A stretch of DNA of 64,000 nucleotides, from NCBI RefSeq assembly GCF_900130125.1, contig NZ_FQXY01000008.1, forward strand, positions 326,301 through 390,300, in the 5' to 3' direction. Below the pieces are notes generated by a model, which did not search any database, was not told the origin of the DNA, and worked only from the letters and a program-made list of their open reading frames with translations. This document shows, piece after piece, positions 9,501 to 16,926 of the stretch (position 1 is the stretch's first letter; each line of letters opens with the position of its first letter). The position numbers were made by a program, and so were the translations under genes. This DNA comes from Bacteroides congonensis (GTDB taxonomy: Bacteria; Bacteroidota; Bacteroidia; Bacteroidales; Bacteroidaceae).

Positions 9501-9629
9501 CACTTCCTGAGTCTGCATACCAATGTACGAAATCTGCAAAGTCTTTGCAGAACTAAATATTATCGTAACCTCTTTATAATGAGCGACAAACAGATAATGT
9601 GATATCTGTTTGGCATAAATATGCATCAA
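6573..9629 (-). CDS. SusC-like TonB-dependent receptor body, silent cassette lacking its 5' end
   Basis: 1018-codon frame. From the SSAKTLQISYIGMQTQEVAI stretch onward it is a normal SusC: TonB-box-like LDEIVVTAVGIQ, plug domain (IRSLDGKIPGVSINSPSG ... YIVDGVPYSN), then a barrel to the C-terminal RRYGFNLKLTF. What precedes that stretch (MMHIYAKQISHYLFVAHY...) is neither a signal peptide nor the beginning of the carboxypeptidase-D-like domain, and no promoter is evident. The frame therefore starts by chance in the recombination segment. The real gene is 5'-truncated at the 62-bp repeat (9493-9554) shared with the SusC at 12258. Inversion would supply promoter, signal peptide and first domain in frame. 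Operonic with the SusD-like and lipoprotein genes downstream. Confidence 0.9.
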   Translation of the reverse strand: MMHIYAKQISHYLFVAHYKEVTIIFSSAKTLQISYIGMQTQEVAIKPVLKIILKSDSQKLDEIVVTAVGIQRAERSLGYSVSKVDADEAIQKAEPDLIRSLDGKIPGVSINSPSGAAGSATRMTIRGNSSFLGNNQPLYIVDGVPYSNTEVASSNQATDAGGAYGSGISTLDPNDIESMNVLKGAAAAALYGSRAANGVVLITTKTGSKSKKKAGKGMEITLNASYTIEQIAGLPEYQNSFGTGNDFIPGGANGSWGAAFTDVTEVPLSIYAANAYGKAYPNLPQTIPYKAYKNNVKDLFELGGIYDLSLNFNRYTETGNFTATLSKMDQDSYIPYADFSRYSISVGGNQTLANGVRIGGNVSFSRNEQNGPMFGNNQSSGIGASSFARALILGRNWDMSLPYETPDHKSLFFVGDQADNPIWSWKYNTINTQMDRTIANVNMGYDITKWLSVDYRVGINDYKMDRKEVLNLGSRALGGKGRILVSTYDTQEIESTLLLRFNIPVHKDFGLKATLGHNVNQFTANETLTKGMNIMSPGVYNINNTESQTSEEEYTRTRLWALFGDVTLDYKNYAFLNITGRNDFSSTLPKNHRSFFYPSIAGSFVFTDAFHINEDIIKFGKVRLSWAKVGNDAGAYYKNGTFTLGQPFNGQPILSLPSSMFDPDLKPEFTSEVEFGAELQFLKSRVNVDFTWYNRNSTNQIAPLSLPYSTGYGSYYTNFGKMNNHGIEIGLNVIPILNKDFKWDMYFTYTQNRSEVKELAEGVERVSLNTGFATPKAVLEVGKPYGMLVGQVFARDEEGNYLVDPNSGAYLIADEEGDLGDPAPDCKLSLNNTFTYKGFSLSFMFDAQIGGCVWTSYIPDLLGRGVTKDTEDRYGSRILPGYLADPSTKKPLLDGNGNKIPNNVQMKELDLWFSPGTSVSTFATNGVDEASVYDATTFRLRELSIGYQLPKSWLAKTFIGSATISFVARNLWYFAPNVPKYSNYDPTASSYGGGNVQGIDYTSAPNTRRYGFNLKLTF
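9493..9554 (-). repeat. Left inverted repeat of the SusC switch (recombination site)
   Basis: 62 bases identical, on the opposite strand, to 12459-12520. It encodes SSAKTLQISYIGMQTQEVAIK in the SusC body. Inside it is a near-palindrome with arms TCTGCAAAG and CTTTGCAGA around a single base (9533-9551), which has the shape of a tyrosine-recombinase core site. Similarity ends abruptly at the outer edge. Confidence 0.9.
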
Positions 9630-9715
9630 ATGTAAAATGCAGATTATAAGTATTTTAGCATTTACTAAAAATCTTGAGTTAATGATTTATTCTACTGTAT
9701 TTCCACCCGAATAAG

Positions 9716-9750
9716 AATTTTATTCATTTGATTATCAGATGAATAAAATT
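9716..9750. repeat. Perfect 12-bp inverted repeat in the invertible segment
   Basis: AATTTTATTCAT at 9716-9727 and its exact complement at 9739-9750 with an 11-base loop. A smaller pair (GTTACC/GGTAAC, about 9779-9805) lies just to the right. No gene overlaps; possible recombinase arm or regulator sites. Confidence 0.5.
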
Positions 9751-9888
9751 GATATTCAGAAGGATATTAAACGTTACTTGTTACCGTTTTGTGACAGGTA
9801 ACCATTTTGTTACTATTAATTGTTATAATTATCTATAATTAGATGAATATAACTAGGTGTGAAAATGAGTCAACTGATAACTATACGA

Positions 9889-10524
9889 TTTGAACTTAAA
9901 TACTACATAATGAAAAAACATCTATCATACTATCATTCATTTTTATATTGAATTAATTATCAGAAGAATAAGTATGATAGATACTTTTAAAATCCGATAT
10001 CTATCATACTTTCTTCATGAAAAACGGGTATCTATCATACCAATACTGCTCTATTTTAGTGTAGTATCAGGGAAAAATACCCATATAACGCCACAGGGAT
10101 GTCTATTTTACAGAATGGTAATCCGCATTTGTCGGCTTAATAATCCATTAGGAACGGTAATCTTTTTATAGTCCACATATGTAGGCTGTACAGCCCGCAC
10201 CTGTAAACCGTATAGCCCACGTATGTGTGACGAACAGCCTGCACTTGTGGGCTATAAACTTATCGCCATTCAAGTGGAATTATTAAGCCATGATGGTCAG
10301 ATTTATATGGATTCATTGCTACAAAAACAAGCTATCTTACGCCTGTCCGACCTTTATTCGGCTATTTTATTAATGAGAGATACCCTGTTTTTGATGGTAT
10401 AAGAATGATAGATACCTTTTTTAAAATACATCTATCATACTTATTCTTTTGATAACTAAGATAATATAAAAATGAATGATAGTATGATAGATATTTTTTT
10501 CATTATGTAACAGTTAAGTTCAAA
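9889..10524. repeat. Long nested inverted repeat, noncoding, between SusC cassette and recombinase
   Basis: This holds most of the 986-base gene-free stretch 9630-10615. Outer arms of roughly 155 bases (about 9889-10043 and 10370-10524) are imperfectly complementary, beginning TTTGAACTTA on both strands. Seven copies of a 12-mer close to TATCTATCATAC (either strand) sit in the arms, near 9919, 9972, 9998, 10028, 10404, 10429 and 10482. An inner pair (GGCTTAATAA at 10134-10143, TTATTAAGCC at 10280-10289) flanks a 22-bp tandem array. The layout resembles a MITE-like palindrome or a structured regulatory region. I find no convincing coding sequence in it. Confidence 0.75.
10120..10257. repeat. 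Degenerate 22-bp tandem repeats
   Basis: Four back-to-back 22-base units (10170-10191, 10192-10213, 10214-10235, 10236-10257) follow the pattern AGYCYRCAYNTGTRNRCYRT. A fifth related unit lies at 10120-10141, 28 bases upstream. The period is about two helical turns, so a protein could bind the same face of the DNA repeatedly. Confidence 0.65.
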
Positions 10525-10615
10525 ACCACACAAAAGTAAGATTTTAATACGGTTAACCTATGAATTGAGTACCCGTGGCTATAAAACAATAAATTTGGAA
10601 ATGGAATTTTTCAAT

Positions 10616-11806
10616 CTAATTCTTATATCCGTTCTTCCCCTTCAACAAAGCCGCCTTTTCAAGATCACGCACGACTGTAATGTCCATTATATTTGCATAT
10701 ACCTGAGTGGTTTTCACGCTTTTGTGACCTAATAATTTTTGTACAGTGGTTATATTTGCACCGCTATATAATAATAAGGTAGCATTTGTATGACGTGCAG
10801 TATGAAAAGATACCCGTTTGTCAATACCCGCCAAGTTTGCTAATACATTCAACTCTTTATTGATATTAGAATTATCTTTTAGCTTGAAAAAACTATTCAA
10901 TTCTTCCTTGTAACGTTGCAATATACCAATTCCTTTGCCCTCAAATAATAGGTATAATGGCAGACGTACTTCGATTCCGGTTTTTACAGATTTATATATA
11001 AGCCAGGTTTCCTGATGAAATTCGACAATATTCGCAGGGTTCAGATTTATAAAATCGGAATATCGCAGCCCTGCATAGCAACAAAATAAAAAGGCATCTT
11101 TTGTCTTTTGTAATTTCATAAATCTCCCAGTCAACTGTAAGTCTTCAAATTTATGCAGCTCTTCTGGTGACAAATGTGTATGATTGCCCTCCACGCTTTT
11201 AATCTTATATTTTCTGAAAGCGTATTTCTGTACATCCATATATTCCTTGTTTATAGCAACATTGACATACCGTTTCAAGTGTTTCATATGTTTGGCTATG
11301 GTATTAAGGTGGTATCCTCTGGATTGCATGTAATTGTCAAATGAAGAAACAAATTCGAATGTCAAGTCCGTAAACGATATCTCTTTCTTGAACTCCCGAA
11401 GTAGCTCAAGCGTAGAAAGATGATTCTGCTTGGTACTTTCTTTCAATGAAGAATTGGAAACTTCTTCTCTATAGAAACTCAAAAATGACCTTCCATTACT
11501 TACAGGTCTATCAATAGACTCTTTTAATAAATCCAGTGAAATCGATTTCCCTTGTTGCCACAGTCCAAGTTCGGTTTGCTCAATCGCAGCTATATATTCA
11601 TATAACATGCGGTTGAGAACATCAGCGTTAGGGTGGCTTTTTACCATTTTCCGCTTAGTGTCCCATTGGTCGACTTTGAGATATATTTTAGTAGAGAAAT
11701 ACATTTTTCTCCTGTTGAGATAAGCTTCCACCTGCACCAATGCCATCCCCTTCTTATTCAATTTCTTTTTTCTGTTAAACACAAGATTGTAACTAATCTT
11801 TTCCAT
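10616..11806 (-). CDS. Tyrosine site-specific recombinase (probable SusC-switch invertase)
   Basis: 396 residues with the Bacteroides integrase layout: an N-terminal arm-type DNA-binding region (about 5-55), a SAM-like core-binding domain (about 105-200), and a catalytic domain from about 215. All catalytic residues are present: Arg248 (YAGLRYSDF), the HTARHT box with His335 and Arg338, His361 (LLGHKS), and the nucleophile Tyr370 (TTQVYANI). It lies wholly inside the segment bounded by the 62-bp inverted repeats and has no other mobile-element genes beside it, so its likely job is inverting that segment. It could act on other sites too. Transcribed away from the susC at 12258, so the 451-base gap between them is a divergent regulatory region. 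Confidence 0.93.
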   Translation of the reverse strand: MEKISYNLVFNRKKKLNKKGMALVQVEAYLNRRKMYFSTKIYLKVDQWDTKRKMVKSHPNADVLNRMLYEYIAAIEQTELGLWQQGKSISLDLLKESIDRPVSNGRSFLSFYREEVSNSSLKESTKQNHLSTLELLREFKKEISFTDLTFEFVSSFDNYMQSRGYHLNTIAKHMKHLKRYVNVAINKEYMDVQKYAFRKYKIKSVEGNHTHLSPEELHKFEDLQLTGRFMKLQKTKDAFLFCCYAGLRYSDFINLNPANIVEFHQETWLIYKSVKTGIEVRLPLYLLFEGKGIGILQRYKEELNSFFKLKDNSNINKELNVLANLAGIDKRVSFHTARHTNATLLLYSGANITTVQKLLGHKSVKTTQVYANIMDITVVRDLEKAALLKGKNGYKN

Positions 11807-12257
11807 ACTTTTCCTTTTTAATTAATAATAGAACAAATTAAACGCAGTTCTGTGCTACATCAGAGATGAATTTGCATTAATATCTCTAAAAAAAATATTC
11901 TTTTAATCATTGAGTATTCACAAAACTTTAAATTAAATGCCACTTTTTTGTTGCTATTCTTACGTAAAAAGCAAAAAGCAGCTTTATTAAAGGGGAAATG
12001 TGACGGAAAATGACTAAAAGAAATCTTAAAAGGTACATTTTGTTCAAACAAAATATCACTATACACTTTTAAAAGTGGCTATTTTAATGCTATAAAAAGG
12101 TGTTTATTAGCATAAAAATAGCCATAAAAATAACAATATGTTAGATTTGCAACCTTTTTTTATTAAAATAATTGTTAGTTTCATATTTATTAATATATTT
12201 GCAAATTGTTAGAGTGAAGAAACAATTAATGTAAAGTTAAACTTTAAGAGAGAATTT
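11807..12257. promoter_or_regulatory. Divergent intergenic region with palindromes (candidate operators)
   Basis: No supported gene in these 451 AT-rich bases. Visible structure: arms ATTTTGTT/AACAAAAT around two bases (12037-12054); the perfect palindrome CACTTTTAAAAGTG (12064-12077); and 16-bp arms with one mismatch (12077-12092 and 12108-12123), starting GGCTATTTTAATGCTA. These lie about 50-135 bases upstream of the susC -33 element, where a regulator could bind. The 5' signals of the recombinase gene must also be here, but I see no clear -7 element for it. Confidence 0.55.
12171..12201 (+). promoter_or_regulatory. Promoter of the switchable susC
   Basis: The -33 element ATTG (12171-12174) and the -7 element TATATTTG (12194-12201, exact TAnnTTTG) are 19 bases apart, the Bacteroides norm. 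A leader of about 50 bases precedes the ATG at 12258. It lies inside the invertible segment, so it would be carried to the opposite locus on inversion. Confidence 0.85.
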
Positions 12258-15200
12258 ATGAAAAGAAAATTGATGCTGTTATTGGCATGCCTTTTTGTGG
12301 GCATAAGCCTGGTAACTGCTCAGACTCAGAAGGTCACAGGCGTTGTGATTTCTGAAGAAGATGGGCAGCCGGTTGTTGGCGCTTCTGTGTTAGTAAAAGG
12401 TACCACCCAAGGTACAATCACAGATGTAGATGGTAATTTTAATTTATCGAATGTACCAAGTTCTGCAAAGACTTTGCAGATTTCGTACATTGGTATGCAG
12501 ACTCAGGAAGTGGCTATAAAACCTACCCTGAAAGTTGTGTTAAAGTCTGATGCACAGCAAATTGATGAAGTGATGGTTGTAGCTTATGGTACTGCAAAAA
12601 AAGCGTCATTTACAGGTGCGGCTTCTACCGTTAAAGGAGACAAAGTTTTGAAGGATATTCCGGTGACTTCTTTTGAAGAAGCTCTTTCCGGAACAACTCC
12701 GGGACTGACTATTAATTCTACCAGCGGACAGCCGGGTGCAGGATTGCAGATTCGTGTTCGGGGTACCGGTTCTATGAACGCATCTAATGAACCGTTATAT
12801 GTTATTGATGGTGTACCGGTTGTGTCGGGTGATATAGCAATATCTGCTGTGACGGATGATTCAAAAGCATTTAATGTAATGTCATCCATTAATCCGAGCG
12901 ATATTGAGAATATTACGGTGTTAAAAGATGCTGCCGCTGCGTCATTGTACGGCTCACGTGCTGCCAATGGTGTTATTTTGATAACGACCAAGCATGGGAA
13001 AGCAGGTAAGACCCGGGTTAATTTTAAGGCAAATTGGGGATTTTCTGATTGGGCCATGAAAAACCGTAAAAGCGTGAATGGACAGCAACGTCACGAACTG
13101 ACGTATGAAGCGTGCTATAATGAAGCTACCATTTATGGTATTCCTGATGATGATGGTAACTATACAGGACCGGCTTCTGAAGCAGAAGCAAAAGCTTATG
13201 CACAGGAAATGGCCGATTTCTATGCTGATGGCAAATATGATGTTGATTGGGAAGATGCTTTCTTCCGTAAACATGGTTCCAGTCAGAATTATGAGTTTTC
13301 AGCACAAGGTGGAGATGAACGTAACTCATTTTTTGCTTCATTAGCATATAAAAAAGAGGAAGGTAAATCAAGAACATCTTCATTGGATGGATTTATGGGA
13401 CGTATTAATGCAGTTCACCGTTCTGCAAATAATAAATGGCAAATGGGAGCTAATATTTCTATGTCGAGACAAAGTTCATCTGTTTCGAGTGAGGGTACCG
13501 CTTATGCTAATCCTTTCTTCCTGATTAATTATGTGTGTACTCCGAATATGCCGATTTATGATGATGAAGGCAATTATTATACGCATCCGTTCCTGCAGCA
13601 GATATTTACTCACACTCATCCGGTAGAAGATATTAATCTGGATAAGAATGAATCGAAGGTATTCAGGAGTTTCAACAACTTGTGGGCTTCATACCAGTTT
13701 ATTGAGGGGCTGACTTTGAAACAAAGTATCAGCTATGATTATGTGAACAATAACTCTATAACTTATTGGCCGTTAAACTCTAACAATGGAACGCTGACTG
13801 GTGGGTTAAGAGCTAATTATCCGATGCAACAGCAAAATAGCTATTCATCTACTACTTTGAATTACGTGAAGACATTCGGACAAAAGCATAATTTGGATGC
13901 ATTGATCGGTTGGGATGTGGACGACCGTCGTACTGAGTATGTTTTTGCTACCTCTTCGGGATATCCTCACGATAAGCTTCCTGAATCAATAAATGCAGCT
14001 ACTCCTGAGGAAGGTTCTGCGTATTATACGGAAGATCATTTACTCTCCTTGTTGTCTCGTGTTAATTATGATTATGATAATAAGTATTATGCATCGGTAA
14101 ACTTCCGTAGAGATGGTAGCTCACGTTTGGGGGCTAATAACCGTTGGGCTAATTTCTGGTCTGTATCGGCAGCCTGGAGGTTGACGCAGGAAGATTTCAT
14201 GAAAGGTATCACGCAGATTAATGACTTGAAAGTGAGAGCTTCTTATGGTATAAACGGAACACTGCCTAGAGACTTGTATGGACATTTGAGTTTGTATGGA
14301 TACGGTTATAATTATCAAAGTATTGCAGGTTCTGCACCTAAATCAGTTCCTAATCCTGACTTGTCATGGGAAAAGAATAAGAACTTCAATATTGGTTTTG
14401 ACGCATCTCTTTTTGACCGTTTGAATATCAGCTTTGATTATTACAGCCGCAGGACTAGTGATTTGTTGCAGAATGTGCCGACTTCAATGGCTGTTGGTTT
14501 CAAGACGATGTTGAAAAACGTAGGAGAGATGACCAACAGGGGAGTGGAGCTTGATATTAATGTTGATGTATTTAAACATACACAAGTAAAATGGAATACA
14601 GGTCTGGCACTTTCGCACAACTCGAATAAAGTGTCTAAACTGTATGAAGGGAAAGATATTATAAACGGTACTAGCATTATCCGTGAAGGTGAATCATATT
14701 ATTCATGGTGGAGCCGTGAATGGGCGGGTGTTGACCCTGCAACCGGTGAGGAACAATGGGTCTTGAATACCAAGAATGCAGATGGAAGCCTTAATAAAGA
14801 GTTGACAAAAAATCCGGCTCAGGCTCAGAGAGTAGTTATTGGCAAGCCGGATCCGAAGCTGACCGGTGGTTGGAGAAACTCAGTATCATGGAAAGGCCTG
14901 GAACTGAATTTGTTATTTAACTTTTCATTGGGTGGAAAGATTTTTGATACAATGAGAACAAGCTTTACTGACACTGACGGTTATGTGGTTTATTACAATT
15001 CTTCTGTTGATCAGCTTGACAGATGGCAGAAACCGGGTGATGTAACGAGTGTGCCGAGACGTATCAATAACTATGAATATGGAAATTACGGAAGCTCCCG
15101 TTTTATGAAAGATCTGAATTACTTGCGTTTGAAGAGTATGAGTTTGTCATATACTCTTCCGGCACAGTTGACACGCCGTGCACAAATGGAGAATGTACGT

Positions 15201-15338
15201 TTGTTTATTTCCGGAAGCAATCTTCTGACATGGACCTCTTACAAAAATGTGGACCCGGAACAGCCGATTAATGGCATTCCTACTTTTGCTTTCCCAAATC
15301 TGAAAAGTGTGACATTGGGTATTGAAATCGGATTTTAA
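12258..15338 (+). CDS. SusC-like TonB-dependent outer-membrane receptor (expressed copy of the switch)
   Basis: 1026 residues. Signal peptide (about 1-21, cut after LVTAQ), carboxypeptidase-D regulatory-like domain (about 27-95), TonB-box-like DEVMVVAYG (about 103-111), plug domain with NEPLYVIDGVPVVSGD, then a 22-strand-type barrel to the C-terminal LKSVTLGIEIGF. SusC proteins import SusD-captured ligands using TonB energy. Codons from about 68 to 88 are the 62-bp repeat shared with the silent SusC cassette. Only the portion upstream of it is common, and the two bodies diverge strongly, so the switch changes specificity. Followed after 15 bases by its SusD partner. Confidence 0.96.
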   Translation: MKRKLMLLLACLFVGISLVTAQTQKVTGVVISEEDGQPVVGASVLVKGTTQGTITDVDGNFNLSNVPSSAKTLQISYIGMQTQEVAIKPTLKVVLKSDAQQIDEVMVVAYGTAKKASFTGAASTVKGDKVLKDIPVTSFEEALSGTTPGLTINSTSGQPGAGLQIRVRGTGSMNASNEPLYVIDGVPVVSGDIAISAVTDDSKAFNVMSSINPSDIENITVLKDAAAASLYGSRAANGVILITTKHGKAGKTRVNFKANWGFSDWAMKNRKSVNGQQRHELTYEACYNEATIYGIPDDDGNYTGPASEAEAKAYAQEMADFYADGKYDVDWEDAFFRKHGSSQNYEFSAQGGDERNSFFASLAYKKEEGKSRTSSLDGFMGRINAVHRSANNKWQMGANISMSRQSSSVSSEGTAYANPFFLINYVCTPNMPIYDDEGNYYTHPFLQQIFTHTHPVEDINLDKNESKVFRSFNNLWASYQFIEGLTLKQSISYDYVNNNSITYWPLNSNNGTLTGGLRANYPMQQQNSYSSTTLNYVKTFGQKHNLDALIGWDVDDRRTEYVFATSSGYPHDKLPESINAATPEEGSAYYTEDHLLSLLSRVNYDYDNKYYASVNFRRDGSSRLGANNRWANFWSVSAAWRLTQEDFMKGITQINDLKVRASYGINGTLPRDLYGHLSLYGYGYNYQSIAGSAPKSVPNPDLSWEKNKNFNIGFDASLFDRLNISFDYYSRRTSDLLQNVPTSMAVGFKTMLKNVGEMTNRGVELDINVDVFKHTQVKWNTGLALSHNSNKVSKLYEGKDIINGTSIIREGESYYSWWSREWAGVDPATGEEQWVLNTKNADGSLNKELTKNPAQAQRVVIGKPDPKLTGGWRNSVSWKGLELNLLFNFSLGGKIFDTMRTSFTDTDGYVVYYNSSVDQLDRWQKPGDVTSVPRRINNYEYGNYGSSRFMKDLNYLRLKSMSLSYTLPAQLTRRAQMENVRLFISGSNLLTWTSYKNVDPEQPINGIPTFAFPNLKSVTLGIEIGF
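12459..12520 (+). repeat. Right inverted repeat of the SusC switch (recombination site)
   Basis: Exact complement of 9493-9554, in the same codon phase of the plus-strand susC. The internal near-palindrome lies at 12462-12480. The next bases differ between the copies except for a few codons of residual homology. Confidence 0.9.
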
Positions 15339-15353
15339 TAAGAAAAACAGAAT

Positions 15354-16793
15354 ATGATGAAAACAATCAATATATATAAAAAAATAGGGGGAGTCCTTTT
15401 TACCGGTTTGATCATGCTGTCGTCCTGCAGCGATTATCTGACGACTTTGCCTACTAATTCTTTGGTGAGTGATGGTGCTATAAGTACACCTGAAGATACA
15501 AAAACTGCGTTGAACGGAGCGTATGCCGGATTGATTAGCGCAAGAGCTGATGATGTCACTTATTATTATTACGGAATGGATTTTCTGGCTCGTGCTGAAG
15601 TTGGAGGTGATGACACTCAGACAAATAAAGTAGGTGACCGTACAGAGAATTACTACCGTTTTACATACCGTCAGAATAATGCTCCACAAGATTTGTGGTA
15701 TCCTCCCTATGCGGTTATTAATCGGGTGAATGTACTTTTGGACGCCATTGATAAAGGTGAAGTGCCAATGAACGATGTTGTAAAGAACTCTAAAGGGGAA
15801 GCATTGGCTATCAGGGCGTTAGCACATTTTAATCTGCTTATCACTTATGGCGCCCCATACTTGAAAGATAATGGAGCTTCATTAGGAGTGCCTGTTGTAA
15901 AAACGGTATTGACTGCCACTGACCTTCCAAGCCGTTCCACGGTAGCGGAGGGATATCAGGCTGTGCTGGATGATTTGTCGGATGCGTTAGGATTGATTAG
16001 CGAGGAGAAAAACTATGGTCATTTTAACAGATGGGGTGTGAAGGCTTTGCTGGCACGTGTAAATCTATATAAAGGTGACTATGATGCTGCTTATTCATAT
16101 GCTAAGGATGTGGTGGAGAATGGTCCGTATTCGTTGATTGATAATGCTGATTATCTGACGGTATGGGGGCAGGAAGAAAATAATGAATCTATATTTGATT
16201 TGGCATTGTCATCAACTTCTTATTCCGGTGACCGTGAGTTATGGGGGGCAGTTGTCAGTCCGAGTGAATATGGAGCGGTTGTTGCTACAAAAGCATTTGT
16301 AGATCTTTTGAATGAAGATCCGGATGATGTGCGTCTCGGTTTGTTGGTTACTGATAAAAATGGGACAGAGCGTACTATAAACAAGTATCCGGGACGTGGT
16401 TCGGTTACAATTAATAATGTCCGTGTTTTACGCTTGTCGGATATTTATCTGATAGGCGCTGAGGCTGCTTTGAAGAAAGCGTCACCTGACCAGGATTTAG
16501 CGGATGAGTATCTGTATCAGATTAGACATCGTGCCAATCCGGATATTACAAAAATTGACGCTACATTGGATTTGATTGCTAAAGAACGTCGTAAGGAATT
16601 GGTATTGGAAGGACATCGTTTGTATGATGTATTGCGTCAAGGAGCGGAAATCACCCGTCAAGGAGGTTCACATTTCTTGAATGGCAATGATTTGATAACG
16701 GTAAAATGGAGTGATTATCGGACTGTGATGCCTATTCCCCAGGCAGAAATAGATGCTAATCCAAATATATTGCAGAATCCGGAATATAACTAA
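15354..16793 (+). CDS. SusD/RagB family outer-membrane lipoprotein
   Basis: 479 residues. Signal peptide with lipobox (MLSSC, Cys24), then CSDYLTTLPTNSLVSDGAIS and the SusD N-terminal helical core (DTKTALNGAYAGLISA). The mid-protein LAIRALAHFNLLITYGAPYL matches the conserved SusD helix, and the C-terminal LIAKERRKELVLEGHRLYDVLRQG and PIPQAEIDANPNILQNPEY are family signatures. It pairs with the SusC 15 bases upstream. Its expression is expected to follow the inversion state of the switch. Ligand unknown; no enzyme genes accompany it. Confidence 0.95.
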   Translation: MMKTINIYKKIGGVLFTGLIMLSSCSDYLTTLPTNSLVSDGAISTPEDTKTALNGAYAGLISARADDVTYYYYGMDFLARAEVGGDDTQTNKVGDRTENYYRFTYRQNNAPQDLWYPPYAVINRVNVLLDAIDKGEVPMNDVVKNSKGEALAIRALAHFNLLITYGAPYLKDNGASLGVPVVKTVLTATDLPSRSTVAEGYQAVLDDLSDALGLISEEKNYGHFNRWGVKALLARVNLYKGDYDAAYSYAKDVVENGPYSLIDNADYLTVWGQEENNESIFDLALSSTSYSGDRELWGAVVSPSEYGAVVATKAFVDLLNEDPDDVRLGLLVTDKNGTERTINKYPGRGSVTINNVRVLRLSDIYLIGAEAALKKASPDQDLADEYLYQIRHRANPDITKIDATLDLIAKERRKELVLEGHRLYDVLRQGAEITRQGGSHFLNGNDLITVKWSDYRTVMPIPQAEIDANPNILQNPEYN

Positions 16794-16829
16794 AACTTTA
16801 TTGGGTTGAGGAGTGTTTTCTCCTTAGGA

Positions 16830-16886
16830 ATGGAGCTTGTGATTGATGAAAAATGAAGGAACTCAATCACAAGCTCCATATTTTTT
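16830..16886 (+). terminator. Terminator after the plus-strand susCD pair
   Basis: Perfect 17-bp arms (16830-16846 and 16863-16879, starting ATGGAGCTTGTG) are followed by six Ts. Confidence 0.9.
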
Positions 16887-16888
16887 GT

Positions 16889-16896
16889 TATATTTG
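16889..16896 (+). promoter_or_regulatory. -7 element for hflX
   Basis: TATATTTG matches the Bacteroides -7 consensus, 30 bases before the hflX ATG and just after the preceding terminator. No TTG at the usual -33 position is evident. Confidence 0.55.
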
Positions 16897-16926
16897 CGCC
16901 CACATTATTATATATAAAAGTAAAGA

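Larger units (their letters stand above)
9493..12520. mobile_element. Invertible DNA segment carrying promoter, susC 5' end and recombinase
   Basis: About 3.0 kb bounded by the perfect 62-bp inverted repeats, each inside a susC frame in the same reading phase. Contents from right to left: first ~67 codons of susC with promoter, palindromic upstream region, tyrosine recombinase gene, and a repeat-rich noncoding stretch. Flipping it would join the promoter and export signal to the other SusC body and leave the first one headless. SusC/SusD shufflons driven by adjacent recombinases are established in Bacteroides; inversion at this site is inferred from structure. Confidence 0.85.

Noticed and set aside
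9555..9629. Treating MMHIYAKQISHYLF as the real start of the minus-strand SusC
   Set aside because: It is no signal peptide, the first SusC domain is missing, and the break coincides with the edge of the 62-bp inverted repeat.
9974..10171. 65-residue frame in the repeat region of the invertible segment
   Set aside because: It runs through the inverted repeat arms and part of the 22-bp unit region, with no protein-like pattern or promoter.
10120..10257. Possible CRISPR array
   Set aside because: The units are contiguous and degenerate, with no spacers, and no cas gene is in the window.
10616..11806. Recombinase as part of an integrated conjugative element or phage
   Set aside because: No attachment-site duplication at a tRNA, and no transfer, phage or excision genes nearby; the inverted repeats explain it better.
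11860..12066. 68-residue minus-strand frame between recombinase and susC
   Set aside because: AT-rich, low-complexity translation with no start signal; the region looks regulatory.
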